Shown here one piece after another: positions 1 through 9,678 of a DNA stretch of 64,000 nucleotides; within the stretch, counting starts at the first letter, position 1, and each line of letters opens with the position of its first letter. The position numbers were made by a program, and so were the translations under genes. Below the pieces are notes generated by a model, which was not told where the DNA came from, made no database searches, and saw only the letters and a program-made list of their open reading frames with translations. This DNA comes from Climacteris rufus (taxonomy: Eukaryota > Chordata > Aves > Passeriformes > Climacteridae): contig VZRZ01005898.1 in the NCBI GenBank assembly GCA_013398175.1, positions 7,398-71,397 of the forward strand. Reading direction: 5' to 3'.

Positions 1-62
1 CCGCCTCTCCTGCGCAGGGTGACAAAGCCGGACGGAGGGAGGCACGGAGCTACCTGCTCAAG
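1..62 (+). other. candidate non-coding first exon, possibly of CEND1
   Basis: The GC-rich first 62 bases end in AAG followed by GTGAGT at 63-68, a consensus splice donor. The known human CEND1 gene has a non-coding first exon, so this could be the start of the CEND1 leader, cut by the window edge. A CAG at 15-17 could instead be an acceptor for an internal exon at 18-62. The open frame there does not resemble the upstream neighbour SLC25A22 as I recall it. Assignment to CEND1 is inference from position only. Confidence 0.3.
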
Positions 63-350
63 GTGAGTGTCCGCCTCCTCGCAGCCGCCTGGGAGGGAGG
101 CCGGGGGCTGCCATGCCGGCTGCCTCTGGAGCCCCTACCCCGCAGCAATCCCTGCAAGAGGCAAAATGTGCTTTTTTAAACCCAAACAAGGCGCGCGGTG
201 AGAACGGCCAGCCCCGGGTGGCTCCCTTCCCATCCCAGCTCCCGGGTGTTGCTCCCTGAAGGTCAGGCAGCCAGAGGAGGTGTTTCTGAGAAGCCTGGGA
301 GCCTCTGCCTGCTGCTTCCTGCACGTACCTGCAGCTGCCGCCGCTGCGGC

Positions 351-412
351 TGAGCTGAGCTGAGCTGGGCCGAGCTGAGCTGAGCCGAGCCGAGCTGAGC
401 TGAGCCGAGCCG
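351..412 (+). repeat. degenerate pentamer repeat GAGCT/GAGCC
   Basis: About twelve tandem 5-bp units alternate between GAGCT and GAGCC, with one GGGCC variant. Seven AGCT tetramers fall within 62 bp. One strand is G-rich. Confidence 0.9.
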
Positions 413-3052
413 GCGGAAGGAGAGGCCCTGGATGGCGAGCAGCGCTGCGCAGGCAGGAGGGCGGCGGGGCCGGGCAAGCGGAGCTGCCATGTGCCGGAAA
501 CAGGGCTGCTGGGAGGGAGGAGGAGAAGCGGCATCCCCGCCTGAGCCCCTCCAGCCCTGGCAGCAGAGCTGCTCCACCTCCCTGGGAGGTTTTCAGCACG
601 TTCGCGGCGGCTTTCCCCCTCCCGTCTGCGGGGATGGTGGGATTTGTCTGCCTTTTGCTCTGCCCGGATGGATTTTATGAGTCTTTAGTTCTGTCAGTGC
701 GGAGGCAGGAGGGAAGCAGGAACAGCCGGCAGCTTGGTTCAGTCTCCACCTTTTCCGAGGAAAGGGGGTTGTTTTGTTAGGCAGAGGGGCTTTGATTTCA
801 ATTAGGGGATGTATCCTTTGGTATGGCCCTCGGCTTGTGCTGGAGAGGAGCTCACAAAGGGAAACCTTCCCCCCAAAAAAACCCAAAGTGAGAAAGATGT
901 CAGAGGCAATAGTGTCTGTTTCAAAGAACATTGCACCGAAAGAGTGGAAGGGCGGTGGATAGCAGACCAGGCTCCTGAGTCACGGTGTGTGCTTCCAGGG
1001 ACGGAAAGCTTTGGGAATGTCTCAGGCTTTTCAGGCTGATGTCCCTGCTCTCTGCGCATTCCTGTGCATCCCTGCGATGTTTGTTTGCAGGGACCTGTTG
1101 ATTTGCTCCTGTTTACTCCTCTGTCCCTCTGGTGGCTTCTGGGGAGGAGGGAGGGGGAAAGAAGAGGATTTTTAAAATCGAATCGAGGTCAACCTGGCAA
1201 AACTTGGGTATTGGGACAGGAGGAGAAAACCACCGCAGCCCTGTTTTCCTGGGTGGGGCTTGGGCAGGATGCCGTCAGGAGAGGGAGGATGGACTATGCT
1301 GGATTAAGCTCCCTGCTCCATCTCGGGACTGACCTCCAAAAGTTTGACCTTCACAGGTTTGACCTTCAGCGTTTTTCATCTGTCCTTTCTCAGCCATGGT
1401 GCCCAACACCCACCTCTAACCCTGTGATATTGTGGTAGGGTGGGGGAAGAAATCCCAGATTTCCCCTGAATGTGGATATTCATCCCTCTGCATCCATCCC
1501 CTCCCTGGCAGGCTGCTGGGATGGGGGGCTGGCGAGCACCCTGGCACAGTGTCCCCATCCTGGGTTGGGTGTCAGGGCTGGCAGATGGGGCAGAGGGAGG
1601 GATGGAGCTCCCTGAGCGGGGATTTCCATGCTAGAGGAGCTCTGGCCATCCTTCCCTAGATGCTTCCCAGCTTTCTGCCGGGAAGGAGAGTGCTCTGGTA
1701 TTGCTGCACAAGGTAAGGGATGGGTTTTAGGCCAGAGTATGCTGGGAGCCTCCCTGGAAGGTCACTGCTTCGTGCAGAATTGGCCCCTTGTCTGCCTGCA
1801 GTGGCTTCTTACATTTCAGCTGCAGAGCAACAGTTTTCAGGCTGATGCCTGCAGATCCAGGGGCTGCCAGATTCCAGACCCGACTCTGCATGGGAGGAAT
1901 TGCTTCCAGAATCTTTTTGCTGGCCACACCTGAGCCACCAAGCGGGTGATGCCGCATCAGGCAGAAGGGATGGATTTAGGATGCCCATAAACTGGGCAGT
2001 GATGTGAAATTTTCTGCTGCTTCCTGCAGTGGTTGGGGCTGTTCCACTGTGTCACATATATCCCCTGTCCTTTTTTTGCTTGTGGATGTTGAATTTGAAC
2101 TGTCAGGAAGAGGCTTTAAAAGCAAGATCTGTCAGAAAGGGAATCAGCCTCCTGAAGCTGGGAACCGGCTCGTGGCTGTGTGGGGAGCAACACCCCAATT
2201 TGGCAGCATCTTCCCTCTTCCCAAAGGCTTTTCCCAAGTACTGGTAGGCTTGGGGTAAGGAGCAGGCCCTTGTGGTGGCAAAGAATGAGTGTTCAGCCTT
2301 TTCCAAGAGGCAGGGAATGTTTGCTGACCCTGTCATGTTATCCCTGAGCTGCCACCACAGACCCAGAGCTGAGCAAGGAAGCGAGACGAGCCCCATTGCC
2401 TGAGCCAGGGTGCTGCTGGCATTGAGTTTTTGGCTCTGGGAGGGCTGGAAAAGCGTTATAAAGAAATGAACTGAGTGTGTTTGCAAAAGCCAAGACGTGA
2501 GGAGGTGCCCAGGGTAGGGTGCAGGATGCACCCAGCTCCCTGTGAGGTGTCACACTCATGGCTTAAGGTTCCAGGAGTCCTATTGCTGTGGTGTCTCCTA
2601 AATTGTTCCCCATTGTTACTCCAGTGTCCTGACAAATAGCTGCCATGGAAAAAAAGTCATCCTGGCTGAGAATCCTTTCCTTTGTTCCCTGCATTTCTTT
2701 CTTGTGGTGAGGGATGCTCAGCCTTGCCAGGGAGAGGCTCAAGATCTAACACCTCATGACTTTTAAAGGGTAAAAGGTACAATTTTGTTCTGCTACAAAA
2801 AAAATATATATACAGGGGAAAGCAGTATTTGATTTTGAGTCTGAGGGGCGTTCAAACACAAGATTAAAGCTGGGTTAGCACAGCAAATTGAGGTGCTCTG
2901 AACCCTGTTTTGGGGGCTTGGGGACTGTTGTTAGGACCCTGAGGAGCCAAGCTTTGCAGCAGGATATTTCTCAGGAAAGTATTTTCAGATTCTCTCGAAT
3001 TCTAGAAATTCTTTTGCTATAAGATGTATGTAAGAGTGCAGCAGTAATGGGT

Positions 3053-3065
3053 GGGGGGGGGGGGG
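3053..3065 (+). repeat. G13 homopolymer
   Basis: Thirteen consecutive guanines follow ATGGGT. Such runs vary in length and are prone to sequencing error. Confidence 0.9.
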
Positions 3066-6000
3066 TGGCTCTTGAGGGGGTGACCAGGCAGTTGTACAGC
3101 CTTGCCAGGTGTGAATTCTCTTGCCAACAGCAGGTCAGGGCTGTGCTGGGTGTGACTCAGTGCCCACCCCTACAGAGTCAGCCGGAGCACGTGGCTGCAG
3201 ACAAAATCTTCTCTGTTTGGTAACGCCTGGTTTTTGCTGTGCACGTGGCTGTGTACAGGCAGTGTCTTAGGTTGGAGCTGTGTTTGGGGTTAAAAACCCC
3301 CAAAAGAACACAAGTTGGTCCCCTGGCAGGAGTGTGCTGTGTCTGCAATGCTGCCTCCATCTCTCGGAGAATAAAATGTCTGCCAGGGTAATAATAATGT
3401 CCATCCCTGGAGTTCTTTGGGGACAGGATGTGTGTGCCTTGCAGAGGTGACACTTAGCTCAGAGCTTGTCACCTGCAGAGGCCGTGGTGTGGAAAAAGAC
3501 CATAAATGTCCTTTTCCTGGGCTCTTGCTGGTGGGGAGTGTGAAATGCTGTGTCACCTGTGTGGGCAGCGTGGCCGGGCAGCCTCTGGAGAGGACACTGG
3601 CACCGGTGTCACATCTCTGTGCTGCTGGTGGCCTGGGGTCTGCAGCCCAGAGCCCTTCCCTGTGCAGATGGAAGGCAAAGTCACTTTTGCTGGACTGCAG
3701 GAACCCGTCCTGTTCCCACAGCTCACCTTGGTGCCCGGTACAACCCAATCTCTGAGGGTGGATTCTCCCAGCCTGGGAGAGAGGGGACGTGGCTCAGTGA
3801 CACTGGGAGCAAGGAATGGGGTCCTGGCCGTGCTCTAGGAGCCGTGGGGGTGGTGGGTGCAGTTTTTTGGTCACTGCCAGCACCAGCTGGACCAGTGAGG
3901 AGTGTGCTGGGCCTGGGAGCAGCCGCAGGAACTGCCGCAGCCGTGGAGCAGAGGCTTTGCTGGCAAATCTCCCCCCGTGGCAGCGATTTGAGGCTGCTGC
4001 CACTGCTAAAATACTTCCAGCATCTGACACTCTCCACAACAAGATTCAAAGGGCTTGTTTGAGAGGGAAATGTTTAATCCAGGGCCGGGGGGAGGGATGT
4101 GGGGAGTAACAAACAACGGATTGGGAGAAGGATTCATAAATATCTCATCAGAGTGAAGTGGGTCAATGGTGTTTGCTGCGACTTGGTGCTGCTGTTTCTG
4201 AGGGTTGGATTTGGGAGGGCTGGGAAGCTCAGCAGGCTCCTGCACAGCCTGTCCCTGGCTGTGCAGCACCGAGGCCGTTTAAAGGCATCTGTGACAAGTG
4301 ACTCTGCTGGCGTGGGGCTTGCGTTGTGTTTTATCACGTTTGCCGTGCGTTGCGTCAGGAGCCGGGGGCCGAAATAGCCTGGAAGGGAGCTAAAATCCTC
4401 CTTGGGGAGCTGCTCACGGCAGCTGAGGGAACACAAGCTCCTTATGTAAAGCTGCTTTAATATTTATGGTCATATCAGAGGCGGTGCATTACCTCATCCG
4501 TCTTCGTTGCACTTCTTGAGGATGGGGAAAGGCTTAGTCACTACTCTGCCGTCCTTCTCCTGGGTGCTTGCCTGGCATCTCCCCACCTTTGACGTGTTTG
4601 TTCCCCCAGCAGCTCAGAAAAGGGGAGAAATGCAGTTTTTCCCCGTTGGGAAACAGACTGTGCTGCTCAGTTGCTGGTGGAGGCTGGGATGGGGCAGGGC
4701 ACTGGACACAAATCCTTCCAACCCTGACAGATCACTCCACAAGTGGCAGAGGGGACAGGCACGGATCCCTGAGGACACTTCCCAGGGGAAGGGGTGGTCC
4801 CAGCTGCGTTCCTGAGGGGTTAGACAGGAAGGTGGAGGAGAACAGGATAGGGAGAGTGCTGGGAAAGGAGCTCCCTCCGCTTTGGTGCCAGCTGGTGTTT
4901 CCTTACGGAGAGCAAAGGTCTGTCTGTCCTGTGCACAAGGTAATGAGTGCCTTTCTTCCAGACAGGCAGCAGTGACAAAGAAGGGAAGAGGAGATTAGGG
5001 AATAAGGGGGCAGATGGGAAGATAAGGTGTTTCCTGCCATCTCTGGCTCTTTCTGCACAGCATTGCTCCAGGTCAGATGTGGTCAGTAGCTGTTTCCAAG
5101 ATGGATGTTCCCAAATGGAGGACACCTGGAGTGTAGGGATGGAGCTTTGTTGCAGGATAAATCCCGATGTATAACCCCACTGTGTTGTTGAATCCTTCCT
5201 TGCTGACAGTGTCTGTGGCAGTTGAACACCCGATGGAAATGTGGTGCTTTTGATAACAGAGGGAAAAACCCTATGGATGAGCTTCCCACCGCACTCCAGA
5301 CCCCACACCCCGGAGCAGCTGCTCAGTCTTGCAAAGTGACTGACTTGTCTTCCAAATTGAAGCAGTAGGGGAGGATGAGAGGATGTGGGGCTGGGATGGG
5401 GCTGGTCCCTGCAGAGGGAAGGGGCCATCCTGAGGGAGTGGTGCTGTGGCACAGCTTGGCAATGACTCATCTGCTCCGTTCGGTGCAGGATTGATGCAGC
5501 TTCCATCTGTGCGTGCAGGAGACAGCTGAATAGATGTGTTTGGTGATTTGCTGGGATTTGAGGCAGAAAAGGTGCCCTTCAGGGAGCCAAGGGAAGCTGT
5601 TTCTCCACTGGCCTGTTGCTCTGGCTGAGGGCCGCTTGTTGCGCTGGGCGAGTCCGACTGCACTGACCTTGAGAGCATCCCAGGGGAGCTGTGGTGTTTG
5701 TGTGCCAGATCTTGCAGCAGGAAGAATTTGGAAGGCTTTCCTTTTCCTTTTTCTCCTTCATCATTCCTGATTTTATTATGCCAGCTCCCTCTTCCCAGCC
5801 TGGGAAAGAGCTGGTTAGCTGCTGACGATGAGAACCTCCCTGAAAGGGCACTGATTGTTAAACAGAAATAGCACGAGGGGGGAAAAGGGAGGGAATTAAG
5901 CCTGTCTCCCACAAAACCTTATTCCCAAGTGCTGCTGCCTGTGTAGGAGGCAGAGAGGGAGCTGGAAGGGGGAGGAATGGGTAGACAGGCAGAGACAGCA

Positions 6001-6844
6001 ACTGACAGGAGAGAAGGGAGGAATAAATAGATGTGAGGAGCTATAAAGAATAAAGCAAAGGTTGAAAAATGTGTCATTAGAGAAAAACTTGGTGTGATGG
6101 AATGAGAGAAGAGGAGGAGACAAAGGGATGGGGGGGAGAACTGTCATGTGCAGGCTTAGTTTTTGGAAATGAGGAAAGCACCTTTCTTTTCAGTCTGGGA
6201 GGGACAGGGCGCTTAAGGATGAGCCCATGGTCGTGCCCTTGGAAGTACAGCAGTGGAGAGGGGAGATGATTCCCAAGGTAGGGATTCTGAGAGGTAGCTA
6301 AGAGCACACTGTAGAGGATTAAGTACTGTGATGGAAGAGGATGTGCTGCTAAGGGTACCCAGGGTCCAGAGGAGGAGGAGGAACCAGGCCAAAGGGTCTG
6401 GAGAGGTGCTGGGTGATCCTGTGGCTATTTCCAGTGATGGAGAACCACAGACAAAAGCCTTTTTATGTGGGCACTTAAGAACTGCTCATATTGATTTTTG
6501 GCTTAGTTTGATTTCTACATCTTTTAAAAGCTTTTCTAAGCTGCATGAGGGATTGTGCTGCTTTTAGTGGAAATTCCCTTAAAATCAGGAAATTCTGTTC
6601 GTGACAGTGCAGGGCACAGTGGCAAGACAAGGCTCCACAGCACAATGTGGGCTCCAAGCAAAACCAGCTTTCCTGCCCCCAGGAGCCTGGAATTTGGATC
6701 AGTGAGGGATGTGGATAAACCCTGAAGTGCCTGGGCTGTGCAGAGTTCCCCCTTTCTCAGCACAAAAGTGAGTTTGCCCTCTCTGTGATTTACCCCACCA
6801 TCTCTGTAGGCTGCACAGGGCTTTCCTAGGGAGAGAGCAGAAGT

Positions 6845-6985
6845 TTAATGCTTAGTCCATGTGCTGTAATCACACAAATACCAGAGTGTGTGAGTGCCCC
6901 AGTTAATTGATATCAAAGCAACAAAGAAGGCAATTTAATATTTGTGCAACGATTAATCTGATTCTCCCTGCTTTAACCTCTGAGC
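6845..6985. promoter_or_regulatory. AT-rich block with clustered homeodomain-type cores
   Basis: The segment stands out from GC-richer flanks and contains several TAAT cores, including TTAATTGATATC and GATTAATCTGATT. The second looks like a TAATCT-type site. Upstream of a neuronal gene this could be a conserved enhancer, but that rests on motif appearance alone. Confidence 0.2.
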
Positions 6986-7329
6986 CCACTTCAGTTGTGG
7001 GCTCCATTTACTAGTTCTTTGTGTCTTATTGTACCAGATTGAAAATAAGGATAAATTGGTCCCAAACCAGAGAAGCAGAGTCCTGTGAGTGACTGTGTGC
7101 AGCCTCAACCCTGGATTTAGGAAGGCCTTGTGCTGACAGAGCAGTATGGATGCTCTTGGGCAGCAGTAGGAAAAGGTGAGGCAGGTGATATCTACAAAAA
7201 TGTTTCAGAATGAGCACTGAGAGGAAAATATTCTTGCACTTTGCCAGGACTGTGTTTCCCTCCCAAGTCCCAAGCCACAGAGAGGTCTGAAGCTTGGCGA
7301 GCACCCAGGGTCACCAGGCTTGATGCAGC

Positions 7330-7388
7330 ATGAGGAGCTGGGCTTGAAGATCCTTCTGAGTCCCTTCCAACTTAGGATATTCTATGAG
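7330..7388 (+). mobile_element. CR1 LINE 3'-end fragment
   Basis: A short, diverged copy of the CR1 3' tail: TCCCTTCCAACTTAGGATAT followed by TCTATGAG. It is truncated far short of any coding part of the element. Confidence 0.7.
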
Positions 7389-8751
7389 AGCTATGGAATT
7401 CCATGGTTTTGGTGCTGCAGTTCCCTCAGTCCGCTCCAGCTGACTGGCACTGGAGCAGCTGGTGGCCACCAAGCTGGCAAGGGAGAGCAGGAGAGGGGCA
7501 TGTTTCCGTCTTATACTGAGCCATAAGGTGTTGCCCAGCTTTGCTCTAGTCCCAAACCTGGCACTGCTGTGAGATTTCCTGCATTGCTGCCTAGATGGAG
7601 ATGAAAGCCCCACGTTTGTCAGCCTCTTTTCCAGAAGAGTCAGCAGCACAGGCCACTGCTGCAGCCCTGGGACTTGCTTCCTGTCATGGGAGGAGCGATC
7701 TGCCCTCTGAACCACTTTGGAAGGAACCTCTGCCGGCTGAGGTTTTTGAGGAGCCTCTTCAGCTCTCGATGCAGACAATGAGCTCTGATTTCACTTAGCA
7801 GGCAGAAAGCTCTCAGCAGGCTCCTGGCAGCCCTGAAGGTCAGCGGGGAGCCAGCGAAGCCGGCGGCTCGGCTCTGACGCTGCCTCCTGGTTATTCCTTA
7901 TTTCCCGAGCTCGTTGCTGAAGCGGTGCTGCACTGCCAGGGCCTCATGGCAAAATGCCCAGTGCTGTGTCCTCTCCTCCCACCACGTGGAAGTGCAGCCA
8001 TGGGAGCTCCATCTCCGGCTCACCCTGCCCTGTCAGGTTTGTGGGGTGAGGTTGTTGTGGTGGTTTTGCATCCCCTCAAAGCCCGCTTTGACCCTCTGCT
8101 GAATTCCCGTGCAGCAGCCATGCTGTTCGCTGCTTCCATCGATTCCCTGGGGAAAATAGCCCCAGCTGATCACTGGCGTCCTGTTTGGCTCCATGGGCAA
8201 GCCCAACAAACCCTGAAAGGAGATGACAGGAGTGAGATCTCTCTATCACCAAGACATCCAGCTCTGTAGTAAATCCATGCAGTCAATTCACTGTTTTGCA
8301 CCAGCTGAGGATCTGGCACTTGCTTTATTTTGCTGTTGCTCCATCCAAAATGCTGTCAGGAATAATCCCTTTTATCCATGATACCTGTGAGAACTAAGGA
8401 ACTAATCCTGGTTTGCCTGCAGTACCCATCTGGAGGTAGAATATCACACAAGATCACAAATTAACCCGTTCCTAAAGTGACCTTGGGATAGTGCTGTGAA
8501 AGGAAGGGTGGAGGGTGAGAGGATTAGGGAGAATCTATCCATCTGCTTTCCAGTGGAACAGTGTGTTCTCTCCTTATCCAGCAGGAATGGAAAGGGTGAG
8601 CAAGTGCAAAGTAGGGTTTGTTTGGTTGGATGTGAGTTTGTCATGGCTGGCAGATGGCATCACACACACGGCCGGGATGGACTTGTCTTCGGTTTGCCCA
8701 GTTGTGGCAGCCACAGGTGACAGGCAGTCTGACTTGTTTGATGTTCCTGTT

Positions 8752-8968
8752 TGATATTAGGAAAATAATCCTTCCCTGTGAGGGTGCTGAGGCCCTGGCA
8801 CAGGTTGCTCACAGAAGCTGTGGCTGCCCCATCCCTGGAAGTGTCCAAGGTCAGGTTGGATGAGGCTTGGAGCAACCTGGGATAGTGGAACATGTCCCAG
8901 CCTGTGGCCTGAATGAGGTGAGCTTTAAGGTCCCTTCCAACCCAGGCCATTCCATGGTTCTGTGATTG
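8752..8968 (+). mobile_element. CR1 LINE 3'-end fragment
   Basis: Contains the typical CR1 3' blocks in order: TTCCCTGTGAGGGTGCTGAG, GCACAGGTTGC, GAAGCTGTGGCTGCCCCATC, GGAGCAACCTGGGATAGTGG, GGTCCCTTCCAACCCAGGCC and a final TTCTGTGATTG. It ends about 160 bases before the likely CEND1 coding exon. Confidence 0.93.
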
Positions 8969-9130
8969 TTGCAGGCACAGAGCGTGCAGTAAATGCTTTG
9001 AATGGAGCTCACAGTCATGAAAGAAGGATCCAACAGTTTTCCAGTTTTCCCTCTGTTTTCCTCCAAGCACAGCAGCACTGGCTCGTTCTGCCCTCTCACT
9101 CACCTCTTGTTGCTCTGCTTCCTCCTCCAG

Positions 9131-9285
9131 GTGCTGTATCATGTCCAGGTAGGACACTGCCAGCCCAAGACAACCACTCCCAGGCCTTGAGCTCAGGTGG
9201 CTCCTCTGCTTCCTCCAGCAGCCGGGCAAGGGAGAAGAGCTGGGATAGCCCCGTGCGTCCGGTCGCTGCCCACAGCACTCCTAGC
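9131..9285 (+). other. CEND1: CEND1 5' leader within the coding exon (predicted acceptor at 9130/9131)
   Basis: A pyrimidine-rich tract ending CTTCCTCCTCCAG at 9130 is a strong acceptor about 155 bases before the CEND1 start. A second acceptor, CTCTGCTTCCTCCAG, ends at 9218. If the first is used, the leader has a three-codon upstream reading frame (ATG at 9141, TAG at 9150). The CEND1 frame also stays open through this leader without another ATG. Confidence 0.45.
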
Positions 9286-9678
9286 ATGGATTCCAAAGGC
9301 AACGTCCGAAGCGGAAACAAACCCGACGCCAAGGCCGCCAGCTCTGGGAAGCCAGAAAAGCCCAACCCAGGGCCTGCCACCAATGCAGACAAGAAGGAGG
9401 CCCCCAAAGAGCAGCCTGCTGCTGCCACGGCCGCCAAGAAGGCCGGCGGTGACGCCGCCGTCGCGAACAACCACAGCAACCTGAAACCCAGCCCCGCCGC
9501 CACGGAGACGCAGGAGGCCAGCGGGCAGTCCCCTGACTCTGACCACAAGGGAAACAGCTCCGAGGAGTCACCGGGCAGCTTCTTCGACAACATGAAGCCC
9601 TTGATCATCGTCGGAGGAGTGGCGGTGGCTGCGCTGGCTGTGATTGTGGGAGTGGCATTCCTAGCCCGGAAAAAATGA
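9286..9678 (+). CDS. CEND1: CEND1, cell cycle exit and neuronal differentiation protein 1
   Basis: This encodes a 130-residue protein, slightly shorter than the roughly 149 residues of human CEND1. In the known family, CEND1 is a neuron-specific membrane protein that promotes cell-cycle exit and differentiation of neuronal precursors. The recognisable parts are the hydrophilic Lys/Ala/Pro-rich N-terminal body, the conserved NNHSNLKPSP block at about residues 61-70, an acidic Ser-rich linker, and one hydrophobic segment at about 105-127 (GGVAVAALAVIVGVAFL) ending in ARKK. That layout is a C-terminal tail anchor. The chosen ATG has A at -3 and G at +4 and starts MDSKGN, like the mammalian MESRGK. 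The frame is open further upstream but has no family-like sequence there. The coding part is in one exon, as in mammals. Confidence 0.96.
   Translation: MDSKGNVRSGNKPDAKAASSGKPEKPNPGPATNADKKEAPKEQPAAATAAKKAGGDAAVANNHSNLKPSPAATETQEASGQSPDSDHKGNSSEESPGSFFDNMKPLIIVGGVAVAALAVIVGVAFLARKK

Larger units (their letters stand above)
1..640. promoter_or_regulatory. GC-rich, CpG-containing stretch, possible promoter region
   Basis: This stretch is clearly richer in G+C and CpG than the several kilobases after it and holds a candidate splice donor at 62/63. It could be the CpG-rich start of CEND1 or the end of a neighbouring island. No TATA box or sharp start signal is visible. Confidence 0.35.
63..9130 (+). 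other. probable first intron of CEND1 or intergenic DNA; no coding gene seen
   Basis: Over 9 kb contain no recognisable protein-coding exon. It is unique-looking DNA with two CR1 fragments, a G13 run and an AT-rich block with homeodomain-type cores. Long open frames on the - strand at 4820-5506 and 5271-5912 match no family I recognise and have no splice context. If 1-62 is the first exon of CEND1, all of this is its intron. Confidence 0.4.

Noticed and set aside
1..62. Possible last exon of SLC25A22, the expected upstream neighbour
   Set aside because: The open frame does not resemble the carrier sequence as I remember it, and the donor at the end argues against a terminal exon.
4820..5506. 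228-codon open frame on the - strand
   Set aside because: No recognisable domain, composition like non-coding DNA, and no splice or promoter context; long frames arise by chance in moderately GC-rich DNA.
5271..5912. 213-codon open frame on the - strand
   Set aside because: Overlaps the previous frame, is Ser/Pro-rich without family features, and has no supporting signals.
8962..9285. In-frame N-terminal extension of CEND1
   Set aside because: The frame is open upstream, but the ATG at 8962 lies at the end of a CR1 fragment, before the likely splice acceptor, and the extension has no CEND1 similarity. The Kozak-good ATG at 9286 matches the family start.
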